DNA from: Rhizophagus clarus
Lineage: Eukaryota > Glomeromycota > Glomeromycetes > Glomerales > Glomeraceae
Direction of reading: 5' to 3'
Assembly: GCA_015698045.1 (NCBI GenBank)
Contig: BLAL01000050.1
Span: 1 to 64,000, forward strand
Length of the DNA: 64,000 bases
A model generated the notes under the pieces. That model made no database searches, was not told where the DNA came from, and saw only the letters and a program-made list of their open reading frames with translations. This document shows, piece after piece, positions 12,401 to 24,900 of this stretch. How positions within the stretch are numbered: position 1 is the first letter of the stretch; every line of letters starts with the position of its first letter. Made by a program: the position numbers and the translations under genes.

Positions 12401-12568
12401 TAGTACGATTTTAAATCTAAAAGGAACCCATATTTATATGGATGTCCTCACTTAAAATTGATAGAATTATATAACTTTGTAGCTATAGAGTCTATACATG
12501 GTGTCGTTCACATAGTACCCCGATTTGATAAACAAAATGAATATTTCGTAAATAAATATATTTTTTAG
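9498..12568 (+). pseudogene. Plavaka/KDZ-like transposase, copy 2, C2H2 N-terminus
   Basis: The gene opens with a C2H2 finger (CPLCMRIFSQRFAYTQHAQKC, with the usual Cys and His spacing at residues 5, 8, 21 and 26). An acidic linker and the transposase body follow. Introns with clean GT-AG ends include those starting at 9692, 10264, 11027, 11508, 11812 and 12279. Motifs shared with copy 3 are FSKVLITKYEDKDYFLYYQ, TLGNIPIW, LPCHSCLVKRENL (CxxC), APDRMHLLDLG-like (VPDRMHHLDLG), IFVIDNLYD, and the last residues NEYFVNKYIF. In-frame stops at KW*K (W expected from copy 3), NK*D, PY*IS and IQ*YD show that it is inactive. It carries a 93-bp in-frame internal duplication. The catalytic triad was not assigned. 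Confidence 0.75.
10576..10761 (+). repeat. 93-bp tandem duplication inside transposase 2
   Basis: 10576-10668 and 10669-10761 are almost identical (one visible pair of changes, ttcat versus ttgtg). Each encodes KDLV, one variable residue, DTFHKSLRHLLEP and a run ending GIDLFIN. The length is a multiple of three, so the frame is kept. Confidence 0.9.
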
Positions 12569-12678
12569 TCACTTGATATAGGAGTTTTGATTTATTTTAA
12601 TAAAATTATATCCTTAAAAGAATTTATGGTCACGTTTTGCATATCATAAATAAAATGCAGATTTATTTATTTAATTAT

Positions 12679-12908
12679 TAACAACGCGGGTGTGACATAA
12701 ATAAATCGTGACTGAAATTTGTGTTCAATTTGTGTTGATAATTCTGGTAAAAAATTATTAATTTTGGCCAAATTTCGTTAAATTTGTTAAATTTGTGTTG
12801 AATTTGTGTTGAATTTGTGTTGCGTAATTTTTTATTTATCACAAGGGGATGATATTTAGTAATTGTATGTACGATGTACAAGATTTTTTTTATGATTTTT
12901 TTAAGAAA
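12679..12908 (-). repeat. Right inverted repeat of element 2
   Basis: Begins acaacgcgggtgtgacataa and continues through gtgttcaatttgtgttgata, ttttggccaaat, three copies of gaatttgtgtt, and ggggatgatatttagtaatt to a tgtacaagat block. It is the reverse complement, block for block, of 6651-6875. The 12909-13256 stretch beyond it is AT-rich DNA with no gene. Confidence 0.8.
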
Positions 12909-13449
12909 TGTACGCAAAATATTTAATTATTTTTAATTAAATTGATTAAAAAAAATTAATTTTTTTAAGAAATGTATGCGAAATATTTAAAATTCAATAG
13001 AATGTGCTAATAATAAATTGTTTTATTTTTAAATATGATATATTAATATTTATATTTAAAACAATTAAACATGTACATGATTTAATTAATATGTTTAATG
13101 ATGAAAAGTGTAATAAATTAAATTTAATTGAAACGAGAAATAAAATCAAATCAAAGAGGTATTGTTCAAATTTTATTTAAAGTGACATTTTACGACTTTC
13201 TTTCAAATTTTTACTCATCCCAAAATCAAATTATAAAAATCAAATCTAAACTAATAATGCCTCGCTACACACGTTCACGTCGTTCCCACTATAACGTCCA
13301 TTAGAACTGGGCTATGATGGATGAACTTGTTGACATACGCCGAGACAAAAATCGCGCCTACCACAATATTAATGGTAGAAGCCGCTATGATTTTTGGGAC
13401 TCTGTTGCCAATAAGTTCATATGACTAATATCTATAATTTCTTTAAGAA

Positions 13450-13464
13450 AGAATTTAAATTCAA
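13450..13464 (+). repeat. LINE target-site sequence, left copy
   Basis: The 15-mer agaatttaaattcaa flanks the array here and at 38017-38031. It also sits at the two internal junctions, 21642-21656 and 29838-29852. Its core GAATTTAAATTC is a perfect 12-bp palindrome. It lies in intron 1 of the SANT/Myb-like gene. Confidence 0.85.
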
Positions 13465-13725
13465 GGCAAACGCGGCATAGAAGCCCTTATTTTTATTAAT
13501 TTTAATTGAACTGATACAATTTACAAATAAAACATAAAAAGAAACAAAATAAAATAAAACTAACTAAAAACAAAGCTATATAGTCTCCTAAGTAAAAATA
13601 TAGTAATAAATCTATCCTAAAAAGAATAAATCGCATTACACTAAATTTCCTTAGATCTTTCCCCTTAATATATTCCAACCAAGGTAGAAGCAACTATGTT
13701 ATCATAATAACAGATAACACGCCCA

Positions 13726-16700
13726 CTATAAAAATCGACATCCCATCCTGCAAAAGCTGTTATTAAGTAGCACCGTTAGACGACCCATAAAACCCGATAA
13801 ATGTTTAAACCATGGCAAATCTTGAATCATCGAGTTCTTGATCCAATCAATTTCAGAGTCACGTGGAGTCACGAGATGAGTCAGAGGAGGTAATGAGAAG
13901 AAAGGCACATACGACGTGGCAGGCAGATTTGAAGGCCGAGAAGTAGTTTTCAATTTAAGAGTAATGTTCATTGCGTCTTCCCATTTACTTTTGTCATAAG
14001 TACGCGGATTCCAGATACGTGTTCTAAGCTTCTGGATAAAGCTGTTGTGAATCGCAGCTACGACCTTCATAGCAGATTATCTGGGGATGGATAAGTCAAC
14101 AAATAAATCAATAAACATTGTGGGGTAAACAACCCTGGATAAGCGCGTAATAGGACCAATTGGAAGAGGAAATAGTCCAACAAGAAAGGGAAGAGAGTTT
14201 CCTGAGCAGAGGCGTAGGATCCATATCAGCCAATTCACCAGCTTCTCGGAGTTTGGAAAACAAATGGTTTTGATAGGATTGTAAAATTTGATGCATAATG
14301 GAGCGGCGTTTAGAACAGAGAATCAAGTGCATCAAGTCTTCCATGCGATCGTGGCAGGAACGGCACGTAAGAAGGTCAATATAAAGATCAGAGCGGGTAA
14401 TCTTTAATTTTTCCAGGAGAGGCAGATCATCGAGGAAGAGTTTAAATTTAAAGGCATAATGCCGAGCGGTGTGAGAAGCCTGGAAAGAGGCGTCATATGC
14501 CAGGAAAAAGTTGAGAGTGAACCAAGTGAGTTCCCAGTCTACTATATAGTCGTCCTTATCATTTAAACAATAAATAAATTGAAAACGTTTAAGTGATAAA
14601 AGGTCCTTCAAAAAGGTGGCCTGAAAGTAAAGCTTGAAAAGCCGCCTAGGGTTGGATTCACAAACAATATTATCATACACCAGGCGGACATCGTGTGAAG
14701 AAGTATATTCGGCAGCAGGCAAGAGAGGAGTCATATCAGAGTGATGGGCGGAATTTACTAGGGAATCAGGGAACTCGTTCCAATAATTGCCATCATGGCC
14801 TTTAACCTTAACAGGAAGGACCGTGAGACGTTTCGATCGGATGGAAGACTCAATAGAGGCCCAGAGCTCAAAATTGGTAGTCTTGTAATACAAACGACTA
14901 TTAGTATAGGTAGAAGAGACACATAAATTCAAACCATCAATAGAAGCTTGAGAATCCGTATAAATAGTAATGGTAGAATCATCTGGAGAGACGCGTAAAG
15001 CAGTGTAAATCGCAGCGGCTTCAGCTCTAGTAGAAGAAGGCCAGTTTCGTATAGTGCCATGCGCATACGTAGCAACAGAATTGAGATACCCAGCATCAGG
15101 TATTAATTGGACCCAAGACCAACCCATTGAGACTTCAGGTGTTCCAAGGTTAACAAGGGAGCCATCAGTATAATATCGGTAATGAGACCCTGACGGGAGA
15201 GGAACTGGGAAGGGGAGTGTGGACAACTCCAGTGAAGAAGAAGCCACAGTTGAATCATACCCAACAACGGAAGAAGAAAAAGAAAAATCGGGCAAGGTAT
15301 CGAGACGTCGATAATAAGGGATCACAGTAAAACTAAGATCCGCCCAAGAGTAAGGAGAAGTGACTTCCATGGTAGTCTGTTGAATACGCTCGCAATCAGT
15401 AGGGAGAATCAATGACTTCAATAGAGAGATCTTGAAAGTACAGCGAGGTGGAACGGCTGTATATTTATTAGCCGAAGAGAACGGAACGTGCGCGTCACAT
15501 CCTGGACAAGGACAAAGGCAGATCACATCACCAGGAGAGGATAGACAGTCAGATATCCAATGAACAATCATACAGGTATCTTTCTTAGGCTGTACGCTGA
15601 GCTGTTTACCAAAAAGAGGAGAATCACTTCCATCAAGGGTAACGAGCCAATGCCGATTCTTCTGCATTGTAGTAACTCCAGGGACTAGAGTGACGGAAGA
15701 CAGAGCGGAGGGAGGACATACAAAACGATCCAATAGCTGATCATGTGAGTCAGGAAGTGTAGTATTGGTCTTAATGTCCAAATACCATTTATGAGGAAGA
15801 GAACGGCCATGTTTATCAGCAAGTGTAACAAGATAGGCGGTCCAATAAGCAGTCCAGGAAATGAGATGAGAACCAGATGGCGCAATTAGTTGTGATAAAT
15901 AATACAGATGGCGTTTCCGAAGGACCTTAAGGCAGGCTTTAAAGACATGCGGGCTCATACACGTATATAAAGGGGTATGGCTAGGGAGAGTAAGGTCCGG
16001 AGTAGCTGAAGAAAAATGAGCATGTTGCAGGCGGAAGGGGGTAGAAGTCATAGAGGCAATAGTGCAAGCGATATAATCACACTTAAAGGCGGTCATAGCA
16101 GACCATAGGAACCAATCATCCACCATCAAAGGAGAAAGGGAAATTAAAAATCTAAATTGTATCAACATTAGTCGATAAACGAACAAACGTTGTATAAGAG
16201 AAGTGGAAGAATTAGCCATCAAAAACAGATTATTAACATGACATTGAACCAAGTGAGAAGACAAATTAATCAATTCCAAAGCATGAGAAAGATAAAGAAT
16301 AGGGTTAGGAAGAGAGCGAAAAAAATTAGCTTTGTGTTTGACAAGCGAGCGTATGGAGCGTGTAGTCACATAACAATCGGTCGCAGAGAGGTGAGTAACC
16401 TGCAAACGGTATTCCAATTTAGGAATGAGCACCGAATTATAAAGATAGACAATTTGTTTAGCAGATAATCTGGCCGGACGGAGAGTGGCGGCGAAGGAGT
16501 TACATTCACCAGCAATTTGTTTTTTAACAAAATCCCGAGAGCTTTTGATGTTAAACCATACTCCTAAAAAACGAAATGAAGAAGTGATAGAAAGAGGGGT
16601 AACAGAAATAAAGGGAATTTCGTTCAAAGATGACAAAGATAAATGAAATTCCACAGGTGAAATAGTAGATGTAGTGGTTAAGGGCAATGAATTCGTGATC

Positions 16701-19360
16701 AAAACATATTTTTGATGATTAGCAGAAGTGTTATTCAACGCGTAAAATTCTTCAGTGATTGATAACATGTGCTCCAGTCCAGCCTTAGATGAAGAAATAA
16801 GAGTAGAATCATTCATAAAGATCAGGTTGTTAATAAAGATATCAGGAATGGAGTTCGTCATATTCGAAGAGAGGGTTGGAGGTCGCAAAATATAAGGATC
16901 CAGCATCTCAGTCTTCAAAACAGTCAGAAGGGGGTCAATATAAATAACCCACAAGAGTGGGGAGATCACTTCGCCTTGATCTATACCAATGCAAACCTGA
17001 TAGGAGGAAGTCTCACCATAGGCAGTGAAAACCCGATTTGAACGATTCATAAAAAAGGACAAAATGAGTGTAATAGCCAACGCAGGTAAACGTATGCGTT
17101 CCAAAACGAATTTCAACATAGTAAGGTTAACAGAGTCGAATGCTTTGGAGATGTCTTGTGAAAGAATCCAAAGAGGAGAATTATTGTGATTGGCATCGTG
17201 AATAATAGATTCAAGAGTAATGATAGAGTCCCGACAGGTTCTGCCAAGCAGTCCAGCGAAATTACCACCTTTAAGGACGTTGTGAGCAGCCAAAATGGCA
17301 GACAAGCGGATATAAAAAAGCTTGACAAAAGATTTCCGAATAACTTCCAGGAGCGTGATAGGACGAGTGTTTTTCAATTGGCAACGCCATTCATGTGGCT
17401 TGGAGATGGGAAAAACCATAGCTTGGCGCCACAAGTCAGGAATGTCAGCAGAAGCAAAACATTTGCGGATTAAAAGTAAAAGCAAAGAGTTGGTGGTAGG
17501 TCCTAAATGTTTGAGCATTTCATATGTAATCATAAAGGGATCAGGAACTTTGCCATTGGGCATGGAAGAAACCGTAGAGAGCCATTCCTCTAAGGAAGGG
17601 GGAGACAAGAGGGAATTGTAAATATCGGGAGAAACAGTATCCATAGGTGAGTATGCCAAACACCATCTATCAGATAACGCTGATATATGCGAAGGGGGGG
17701 TAGATTTGATGGGAACTGCATGTTGAAAGTGATTGACCACGGCGTCAAAAACATCCTTGGGGTCCGTTAACAATTGAGGAGTGGTAGGATGATCAACAAA
17801 GACGCGATCCAACACAATACGATGACGTGAGCGAGAAAGCGCTGAATTAATAAAAGAGGAAATATCAGTATCAAAATTCTGATCACGAGTTTCCAAATGA
17901 GCTTTGATAGAGGAATCCTGAAACTCTTTTTCTTTCAAAAGGTGTAAGCCCCTTAATAATTTGGAAACATGGGATAGGGTTTGAAACAAATTGTTAAAAT
18001 TATCCGTCCAGCAAGAAAATAAAGATGAGGGTAAGACAGGAACGGTAGAAAGGGTAGAGTTGTACAATTTAAATATACTATTTAATCGGATCAAATAACC
18101 AGACCATTTACGATCATGTGAGGAAGAAAGGGTATGTGGGTATTTACGCAATAATTTAATAGAATGAAGAACGCGATTAAGGAAACGGTAATGTTGTATC
18201 AAGGTTTCCAAATCTTTAGGAAGTTTAGGGGTATGGTCATTACCAACAGTACGCGCGGGGAGAACAACATTGGCCCCAGCGATAATGTTAGCGTGCAAAT
18301 ATTCACACATTCGATTGATATGCCAAGAAGCAAAAACAGTGGGAGAAATGTTACATAGGCGGTCAATGTGAACAGAGAAGTCATCCCATTGCGAGAGAGT
18401 AACTGAATCAAAGGAAAATATACGACGAGAGTGTCGTTTAAGTTGTCGAGCACGAGCTGGCTTAACAGAAGAAGATAGAAAGGAGCAGTCATAATATGTA
18501 ATAACAGGATTGTGATCAGAAAAGTTAACCTCACTCACATCGAAAATAACGGAGGTGAGTAAAAATCGTTTAAGAAGGGACAAGACCAGACATAATCAAT
18601 GCGGGAAATAATATTCGCACGATGAAAAGTGCCCAAAGAGGCAGAAGAAAAGTTAACAAGGGTAAAGTCAACATATCCATTTGATAAAAGAAAATTAAAA
18701 AGACAATGGATACGTTTAGAGGCGATTTGAGGTTGATTGAAAAATATAGGGTAGAATTGATCTAGGTGCATATTAAAGTTGCCACAAACAGCGTGATGGA
18801 AACCTAGTCTCTTGACATCCGATAAGGCGCGAATAAGGAGGTCGATAGTCTCATCGCGCAAGGATTGATCAGAGGTGGGAGGGATATAAACAACAAAGAT
18901 ACGCAGTTTAACATGGCCTTTAAAATATAAGTCAACAGAAAGCAGTCGTGATAAAAGGGAAAAATAAGTATGAACATGAGAAGCCAAAGAATTTTCAATA
19001 AAAGAGAAACACCTCCAGAAGAACGAACATGTTGGGAGGTGTCCAAAACAGAGGAAAAACAGTATAATTAAAAAATCGTTTAGACAAGAAATGCATTTGT
19101 TTGGGGTGTAGATGGGTGTTAACGACACCACCAAAGGAGATATGTTTAAGGGAAAAGAAATCATTTAATAGTTCAATTTTGTTGTGAGAAAACGTCTTAA
19201 GTCCGTTAATATTAAAAGAAGAAATATTAAAGGCATTGCGAGGGGAAGGGGTGGGAGAAATAGAAGAGGATAAGGAATCTTGTAAAGAGAGATTATCTAT
19301 ATCTAAAGGGTTGGGAGGATTGCGAACGAAGGAATCATAATTAAAATTATTGTCCGTCAT
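13726..19360 (-). pseudogene. LINE A ORF2: endonuclease-RT-RNase H
   Basis: Homologous to the intact 1878-codon ORF2 of copy C. It starts MTDNNFNYDSF at 19360. I count three frameshifts (near 19050, 18570 and 14115) and one nonsense change near the 3' end (CAA to TAA before SAMKVVAAIHN). Key residues have also drifted: the endonuclease motif reads GNFNMHLD instead of GDFNMHLD, and the RT box reads FMND instead of FMDD. RNase H motifs YYTDGS, TRAEAAAI and IYTDSQ are kept. Most visible changes are G:C to A:T transitions. The product cannot be functional. Confidence 0.9.
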
Positions 19361-19410
19361 TAAGACACAATGATAAAATCAGACGGGAAAATATATAAGA
19401 GGAGGGAAAA

Positions 19411-21539
19411 TTAGTTAGAACCAGCTGTACTAGCTGAGTTCGAGGAAGAAGAAGAAGAAGAAGTAATGGATCCGATGAAACTGCTGATAGAGTTAGCCAG
19501 CATGTCCAATTTGTTTTCAATAGCCGAATGTTTCGCATTAATGGCTTGAATTTCGTCGCAGGTTTGCGTGGAGGAAGGGACCGTTTGAGAGGTAGAAGAA
19601 GGGGATGAGATTTCAGGGAGAACAACAGGAGCGGAGAAGGAAACTCTAACTGGGCGCGATGGGATAAAATCGGGAGACAGCAGATTGAGAGATGTTTGTA
19701 CAGGCGAAGCAGTTGGTCGAGAGGAAACTAACGCGACAGTGGGGTTAGATATAACCAGTGCATCAATGAGTATATTTAAAGACTGATTGGTGGCCGGGAC
19801 GTCAGGCGGGGGAAGCAGTCTGAGGTGCTGTTCAATACGAGTCATACGTCTATCGTTGAGCTCCAAGGCAGTGATACGATCACGGACTTCAGCCATGTCT
19901 TGTTGGAGAGATTTTAATAAAGATAATATATTAGCAGCCTCGTGAGGAGACATAGTAATAGCTTGATTGGATGTTGAAAGGGGAGGAGGAGTACGCAAGA
20001 CCGTAGAAAAGGAAACCGAACGGTCACATTTATCATTGGATTTAGAACGATCCCAGTGAGAATTATTAATAGATCGAGTGTTAGCCAAGGGTTTCTGGGG
20101 CTGGGAGGATTGAGAGTTGCCAGAACCTTTCGAGCGCGAGTGCGAACGAGAACCTGAGTGTGAACGTTCTTTAGGCCTGGCAGGTTGGTTGATATTGAAA
20201 CGTTCTTTGAGTGCAGCCACCGGGTTCCTTCCCCTAGTACGACCCCATTCTTGGCGGCTTGGGCACTGATTGGGAGCACAGCCTAACTTACCACATCTGT
20301 GGCAAAGTTTGTTAGTATTGTCTGGGAGGTTCCATTGTAAAGTATGACCTCGAAAACCAATAATTTGTTCCATAGTGGCATCCATGGTTTCCTGGGAATT
20401 GAATGAAACGTAAGCCCATCTCTTGGGTTTGTAAAAGTTCAATGAGAGAGGAACATTGACGGCCTTAGTCCCCAGATCCCTAGTGAGGGGGGCCAGGTCG
20501 ATATCCTTGGTGTTAGGAGGTAATTGCGTGAGCGTAGCAACAAATGCACAGTGGGAGGATTTTTGATCAACTGTGTAATGACACGGAGTCACCCGGAGGC
20601 AGGTGGAGAAGCAATAAACAGCCCATTGGATGTCAAAACGGGCAATAGAGTGGGCAGAATCGTAAACAATTCTGGCTTGTTGCACTTTGGCATTTTTCCT
20701 GGAGTAAACTCGACAGGACGCAATATTACCGAACTTTTTAAAGTAAGACACAATATTCTCTTTGGTTAAGAAGAAGGGGATGTCAGTAACTTGGATAGCT
20801 CGGAGATTTTCATCACTCCGGAGCTGTTTAGGATCGTGAGCAAAGAATACAAGATCCGGGAACTGTTGGTGAGCAGCACCAACACAGGCGTCATAGGCCT
20901 CCTTAGATTGGAAATGAATAATGAGGCGTTTGGCATCACCAGAACCAGTCATTCTTGCTTTTCCAGTATACGACTCGTACATTTCTAAAAAGGTGTTGTT
21001 GACGGCATCAATCAATGCCTTATTTGTAGTGAAGTTCTTTAAAGTTTCAGGGGCAGAGTTGGGGGCAGCCGCAACTTAAAAATCATTTCTGTCGATGGAG
21101 AAGGTTGGAGATTGAACAAGGAATTGATCAGCCGGGGATCATCATCAGTAGCCTTATCAGGTGACGCATTAGGGGGGGATGCAGGAGTCATTGTTCTAGC
21201 ATGCATAGACGCGTTAAGTCTATCAGACGCATTATCGTTAGGCGCAGAAAGAGCCGCAGCCATATTCGGATGGGAGGAGAGAGAAGTCGAAGCAGTATTA
21301 TTTTCTTTAGGAGGAGAAGAGGGACCTTCTACTTCAACGTCAGCTGCTGGACCGGCAACGTAGTCTTTATCCATAGTGTTGTCAGAGGTAGTTCGAGTAC
21401 GTTTTTGCTGAACGGTGTTCTTACCATCAGAACCAGAATTATCAGAATTATTATTGTTGTTTCTTCGTTCTTGGTGGCTGGCCTTTCTACTATTAGGATT
21501 AAAGGAGCCGCGGCCTCGTCTAGCAACATTATTAGGCAT
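19411..21539 (-). pseudogene. LINE A ORF1: RNA-binding protein
   Basis: Starts MPNNVARRGRGSFNPNSRK. A one-base loss near 21135 and a Gln-to-TAA change near 21075 break the N-terminal third. The remainder (from about 21015) is open to the stop at 19411. Parts in order are a first nucleic-acid-binding fold around TDIPFFLTKENIVSYFKKFG, a second around KRWAYVSFNSQETMDATMEQ, the knuckle CHRCGKLGCAPNQC, an Arg/Ser-rich stretch, a coiled coil (LLKSLQQDMAEVRDRITALE), and a Ser-rich C-terminus. Confidence 0.85.
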
Positions 21540-21915
21540 ATTCGAGGACTTTTGGATAGGGAAAACTATAAGTTTTTATGAAAAAAGTGTTAGCTAAAAA
21601 AATGGACAGAGTGATCAGTGGAAAAAGGTGCGCAGATCGTTAGAATTTAAATTCAAGGCAAACGCGGCATAGTAGCCTTTATCTTTATTAATTATTATTC
21701 AATCAATACAATTTATATTAAAAATAAAAAGAAAAGAAAAAAAAATAATAAAACTAAAAAATAAAACTATATAGTCTCCTAAGTAAAAATAAAGTAACAA
21801 AATTAATCTAAAAAGAAAAATCGCATTACACTAAATTTCTCTAGATCTTCCCCCTTGATATATTCCAACCAAAGTAGAAGCAACTATGCTAACATAATAA
21901 CGGATAACACGCCCA

Positions 21916-24900
21916 CTATAAAAATCGACATCCCATCCTGCAAAAGCTGTTATTAAGTAGCACCGTTAGACGACCCATAAAACCTGACAAGTGTTTAAAC
22001 CATGGCAAACCTTGAGTCATTGAGTTCTTAATCCAATCAATTTCAGAGTCACGTGAGATCACGAGATGGGTCGGAGGAGGTAGCAAAGAAAAAGGCACAT
22101 ACAAAGTGGCAGGCTGATTAGAAGGCCGCGGAGTGGTTTTCAATTTAAGAGTGATGTTCATCGCGTCTTCCCATTTACTTTTATCGTAAGTACGCAGATT
22201 CCAGATGCGTTTTCTAAGCCTCTGGATGAAGTTGTTGTGAATCGCAGCTACGATCTTCATAGCAGATTGTCTGGGAATAGATAGATCAACAAATAGATCA
22301 ATGAACATAGTGGGTAAACAACCCCGGATAAGTGCGTAGGAGGACCAATTAGAGGAAGAAATAGTCCAGCACGAGAGAGAAGAGAGTTTTCTGAGCATAG
22401 GCGTAGGATCCATATCAGCTAAATCCCCAGCTTCACGAAGCTTGGAAAACAAAAGGTTTTGGTAAGATTGCAAAATCTGATGCATAACAGATCGACGTTT
22501 GGAGCAAAGGATCAAATGCATCAAGTCCTTCATGCGATCGCGGCACAAGTGGCAGGTAAGAAGATCGATATACAGATCAGAGCGAGTGATTTTCAACTTC
22601 TCCAAAAGAGGCAAGTCATCAAGGAAGAGTTTAAACTTGAAGGTATAATGTCGTGCGGCATGAAAGGCCTGGAAAGAAGCGTCATGCGCCGGGGAAAAGT
22701 TAAGAGTGAACCAAGTGAGTTCCCAGTCCACTACGTAATCGTCCTTATCCAATAGACAATAGACAAATTGAAAACGTTTGAGAGACAAGAGGTCCTTCAA
22801 AAAGGTGGCCTGAAAGTGGAGCTTGAAGAGGCGCTTAGGGTTGGATTCACAAACAACATTATGATACACCAGACAGACATTGTGCGAAGAAGTATATGAG
22901 GCCTCTGGTAAGAGAAGAGCCGTTTCAGTGTGATGGGCAGAATTGGCAAGGGAATCAGCAAATTTGTTCCAATAATTGCCATCATGACCTTTAACCTTAA
23001 CAGGGAAGACAGTGAGATGTTTTAAGCGGATAGAGTTTTCAATAAAAGCCCACAGCTCAAAGTTGGTAGTTTTGTAAAATAGACGACTGTTAGTATAAGA
23101 AGAGGAAGCACACAAGTGCAAACCATCAACGGCAGCTTGAGAATCTGTGTAAATAGTGATGGTAGAATTATCTGGAGAGGCGCGTAGAGTAGTAAAAATC
23201 GCAGCGGCTTCAGCTCGAGTCAAAGAAGGCCAATTTCGTATAGTGCCATGCGCATAAGTAGCGATAGAATTGAGGTATCCAGCATCATGAATTAACTGGA
23301 CCCAAGACCAACCCATTGAGACTTCAGGAGTGCCAAGGTTAACCAAGGAACCGTCCGTATAATAACGATAGTGAGAACCAGATGGGAGAGGGACCGAGGA
23401 GGGGAAATTAAAGGGGTCGTCTACGGAAGGAGCCACAAGTGAATTAACCTTCACTCCTATAGAGGAGGAAAAGAGGTCTGGCAAAATATCGAGGCATTTA
23501 AAATAAGGAACCACTGTAATACTGAGTTCCGCCCACGAATAGGGAGAAACAACCTCTGTGGTGGATTGTCGAATACGATCACAATCGGTAGGAAGAATCA
23601 TGGATTTCAATAGAGAAATCTTGAAGGTACAACGAGGTGTGACGGCTGTATATTTAGAAGCAGAAGGAAACAGGACATGCGCAGCACAGCCTGAGCACAG
23701 ACGGAGACGAATTACGTCACCAGGGGAAGAGAGACAATCAGAAATCCAGTGAACAATCATACAGGTGTCTTTTTTAGGCTGTACAGTAAGCTGTTTGCCA
23801 AATAAAGGAGCATCATTTCCATCGAGGGTGATGAGCCAATGCCAATTTTTTTGCGATGTGTTGACACCGGGAGCCAAATTGACAGAAGAGGTAGTAGAGA
23901 GAGGACAGACATAACGATCGAGTAACTGGTCGCGGGAGTCAGGAAGAGTGGCGTTGGCCTTGATGTCCAGATACCACTTGTGAGGAAGAGAACGACCACA
24001 TTTATCAGCCAATTGAGCAATATAGGCGGTTCGATAAGCAGTCCAAGAAATAAGATGAGAGCCAGACGGCGCAATTAACTGAGACAAATAATATAGGTGA
24101 CGTTTCCGAAGGACCTTGAGACAAGACTTAAACACATGAGGGCTCATACACGAAAATAATGGGGTATGGCCAGGGAGAGTGAGGTCCGGAATTGTGGAAG
24201 AGAAGCGAGCATGTTGCAGACGGAAGGGGGTAGAGATCACGGAAGCAAGAGTGCAAGCGATATAATCATTCTTAAAAGCAGTCATAGTAGACCATAAAGA
24301 CCAGTCGACCACCATCAAAGGAGAAATGGGAATTAATAATCTAAACTGAATTAACAGAAGTCGATAAACAAATAATTGTTGAATACAAAGAGTAGAAGAA
24401 TTAGCCATTAAAAATAAATTATTAACATGACATTGAATTAAGTGGGAAGACAAATTAATCAATCCCAAAGCTTGGGAGAGATAGAGTATAGGGTTAGGGA
24501 AAGAACGAGAAAAATTAGCTTTTTGTTTAACAAGCGAACGTATGGAACAGGTAGCAGCATAACAATCATTCGCAGAGAGGTGGGTGACTTGCATACGGTA
24601 CTCCAATTTAGGAATGAGCACCGAATTGTAGAGGTAAACCACTTGCTTGGCAGATAACTTGGCTGGGCGAAGAGTGGCAGCGAAGGAATTACATTCGCTA
24701 GCGATTTGTTTTTTTACAAAATTGCGGGAGCCTTTAATATTAAACCATACTCCTAAAAAATGAAATGAAGAAGTAATAGAAAGAGGAGTAACAAAAATAG
24801 AAGAAATTTCATTTAAAGGTGATAGGGAAAGATGAAATTCCACAGGTGAAATATTAGATGTAGTGGTTAAAGGTAAAGAATTCGATATCAAAACATATTT

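Larger units (their letters stand above)
6651..12908 (+). mobile_element. Two-gene Plavaka/KDZ-like DNA transposon (element 2)
   Basis: About 6.26 kb bounded by long inverted repeats (6651-6875 and 12679-12908). It contains a minus-strand accessory gene (6961-8348) and a plus-strand transposase gene (9498-12568) that diverge from a repeat-rich 1.15-kb spacer. Both genes carry a few stops, so it is probably no longer autonomous. The exact termini and target duplication are uncertain, because similarity between the arms fades outward into AT-rich DNA. The same gene pair and orientation recur at 55.2-62.6 kb. Confidence 0.75.
13465..21642 (-). mobile_element. LINE copy A (most decayed), full length
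   Basis: About 8.18 kb on the minus strand. The 3' end (left) reads ctatgccgcgtttgcc, with no poly(A) tail. The 5' end (right) has a roughly 100-bp leader before ORF1. Both ORFs are present but broken. The architecture is ORF1 with RRM-like folds and a zinc knuckle, then ORF2 with APE-type endonuclease, RT, RNase H and a C-terminal zinc motif, as in the I/Tad group of fungal LINEs. The clade is inferred, not computed. Confidence 0.9.

Noticed and set aside
9498-12568. Use of a genetic code with reassigned TGA
   Set aside because: The host genes (NELF-A, Hrp1-like, unknown gene) use no in-frame TGA, and TAG and TAA stops also occur in the same decayed transposons.
16190-18358. Plus-strand open frames within LINE A (e.g. 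16190-16468, 17186-17621)
   Set aside because: They are antisense shadows of ORF2; the same antisense frames shift or break in copies B and C.
21201-21581. Plus-strand open frames opposite LINE ORF1 5' regions (also at 29466 and 37460)
   Set aside because: They mirror the Arg/Ser-rich ORF1 start on the minus strand. They recur only because the LINE recurs.
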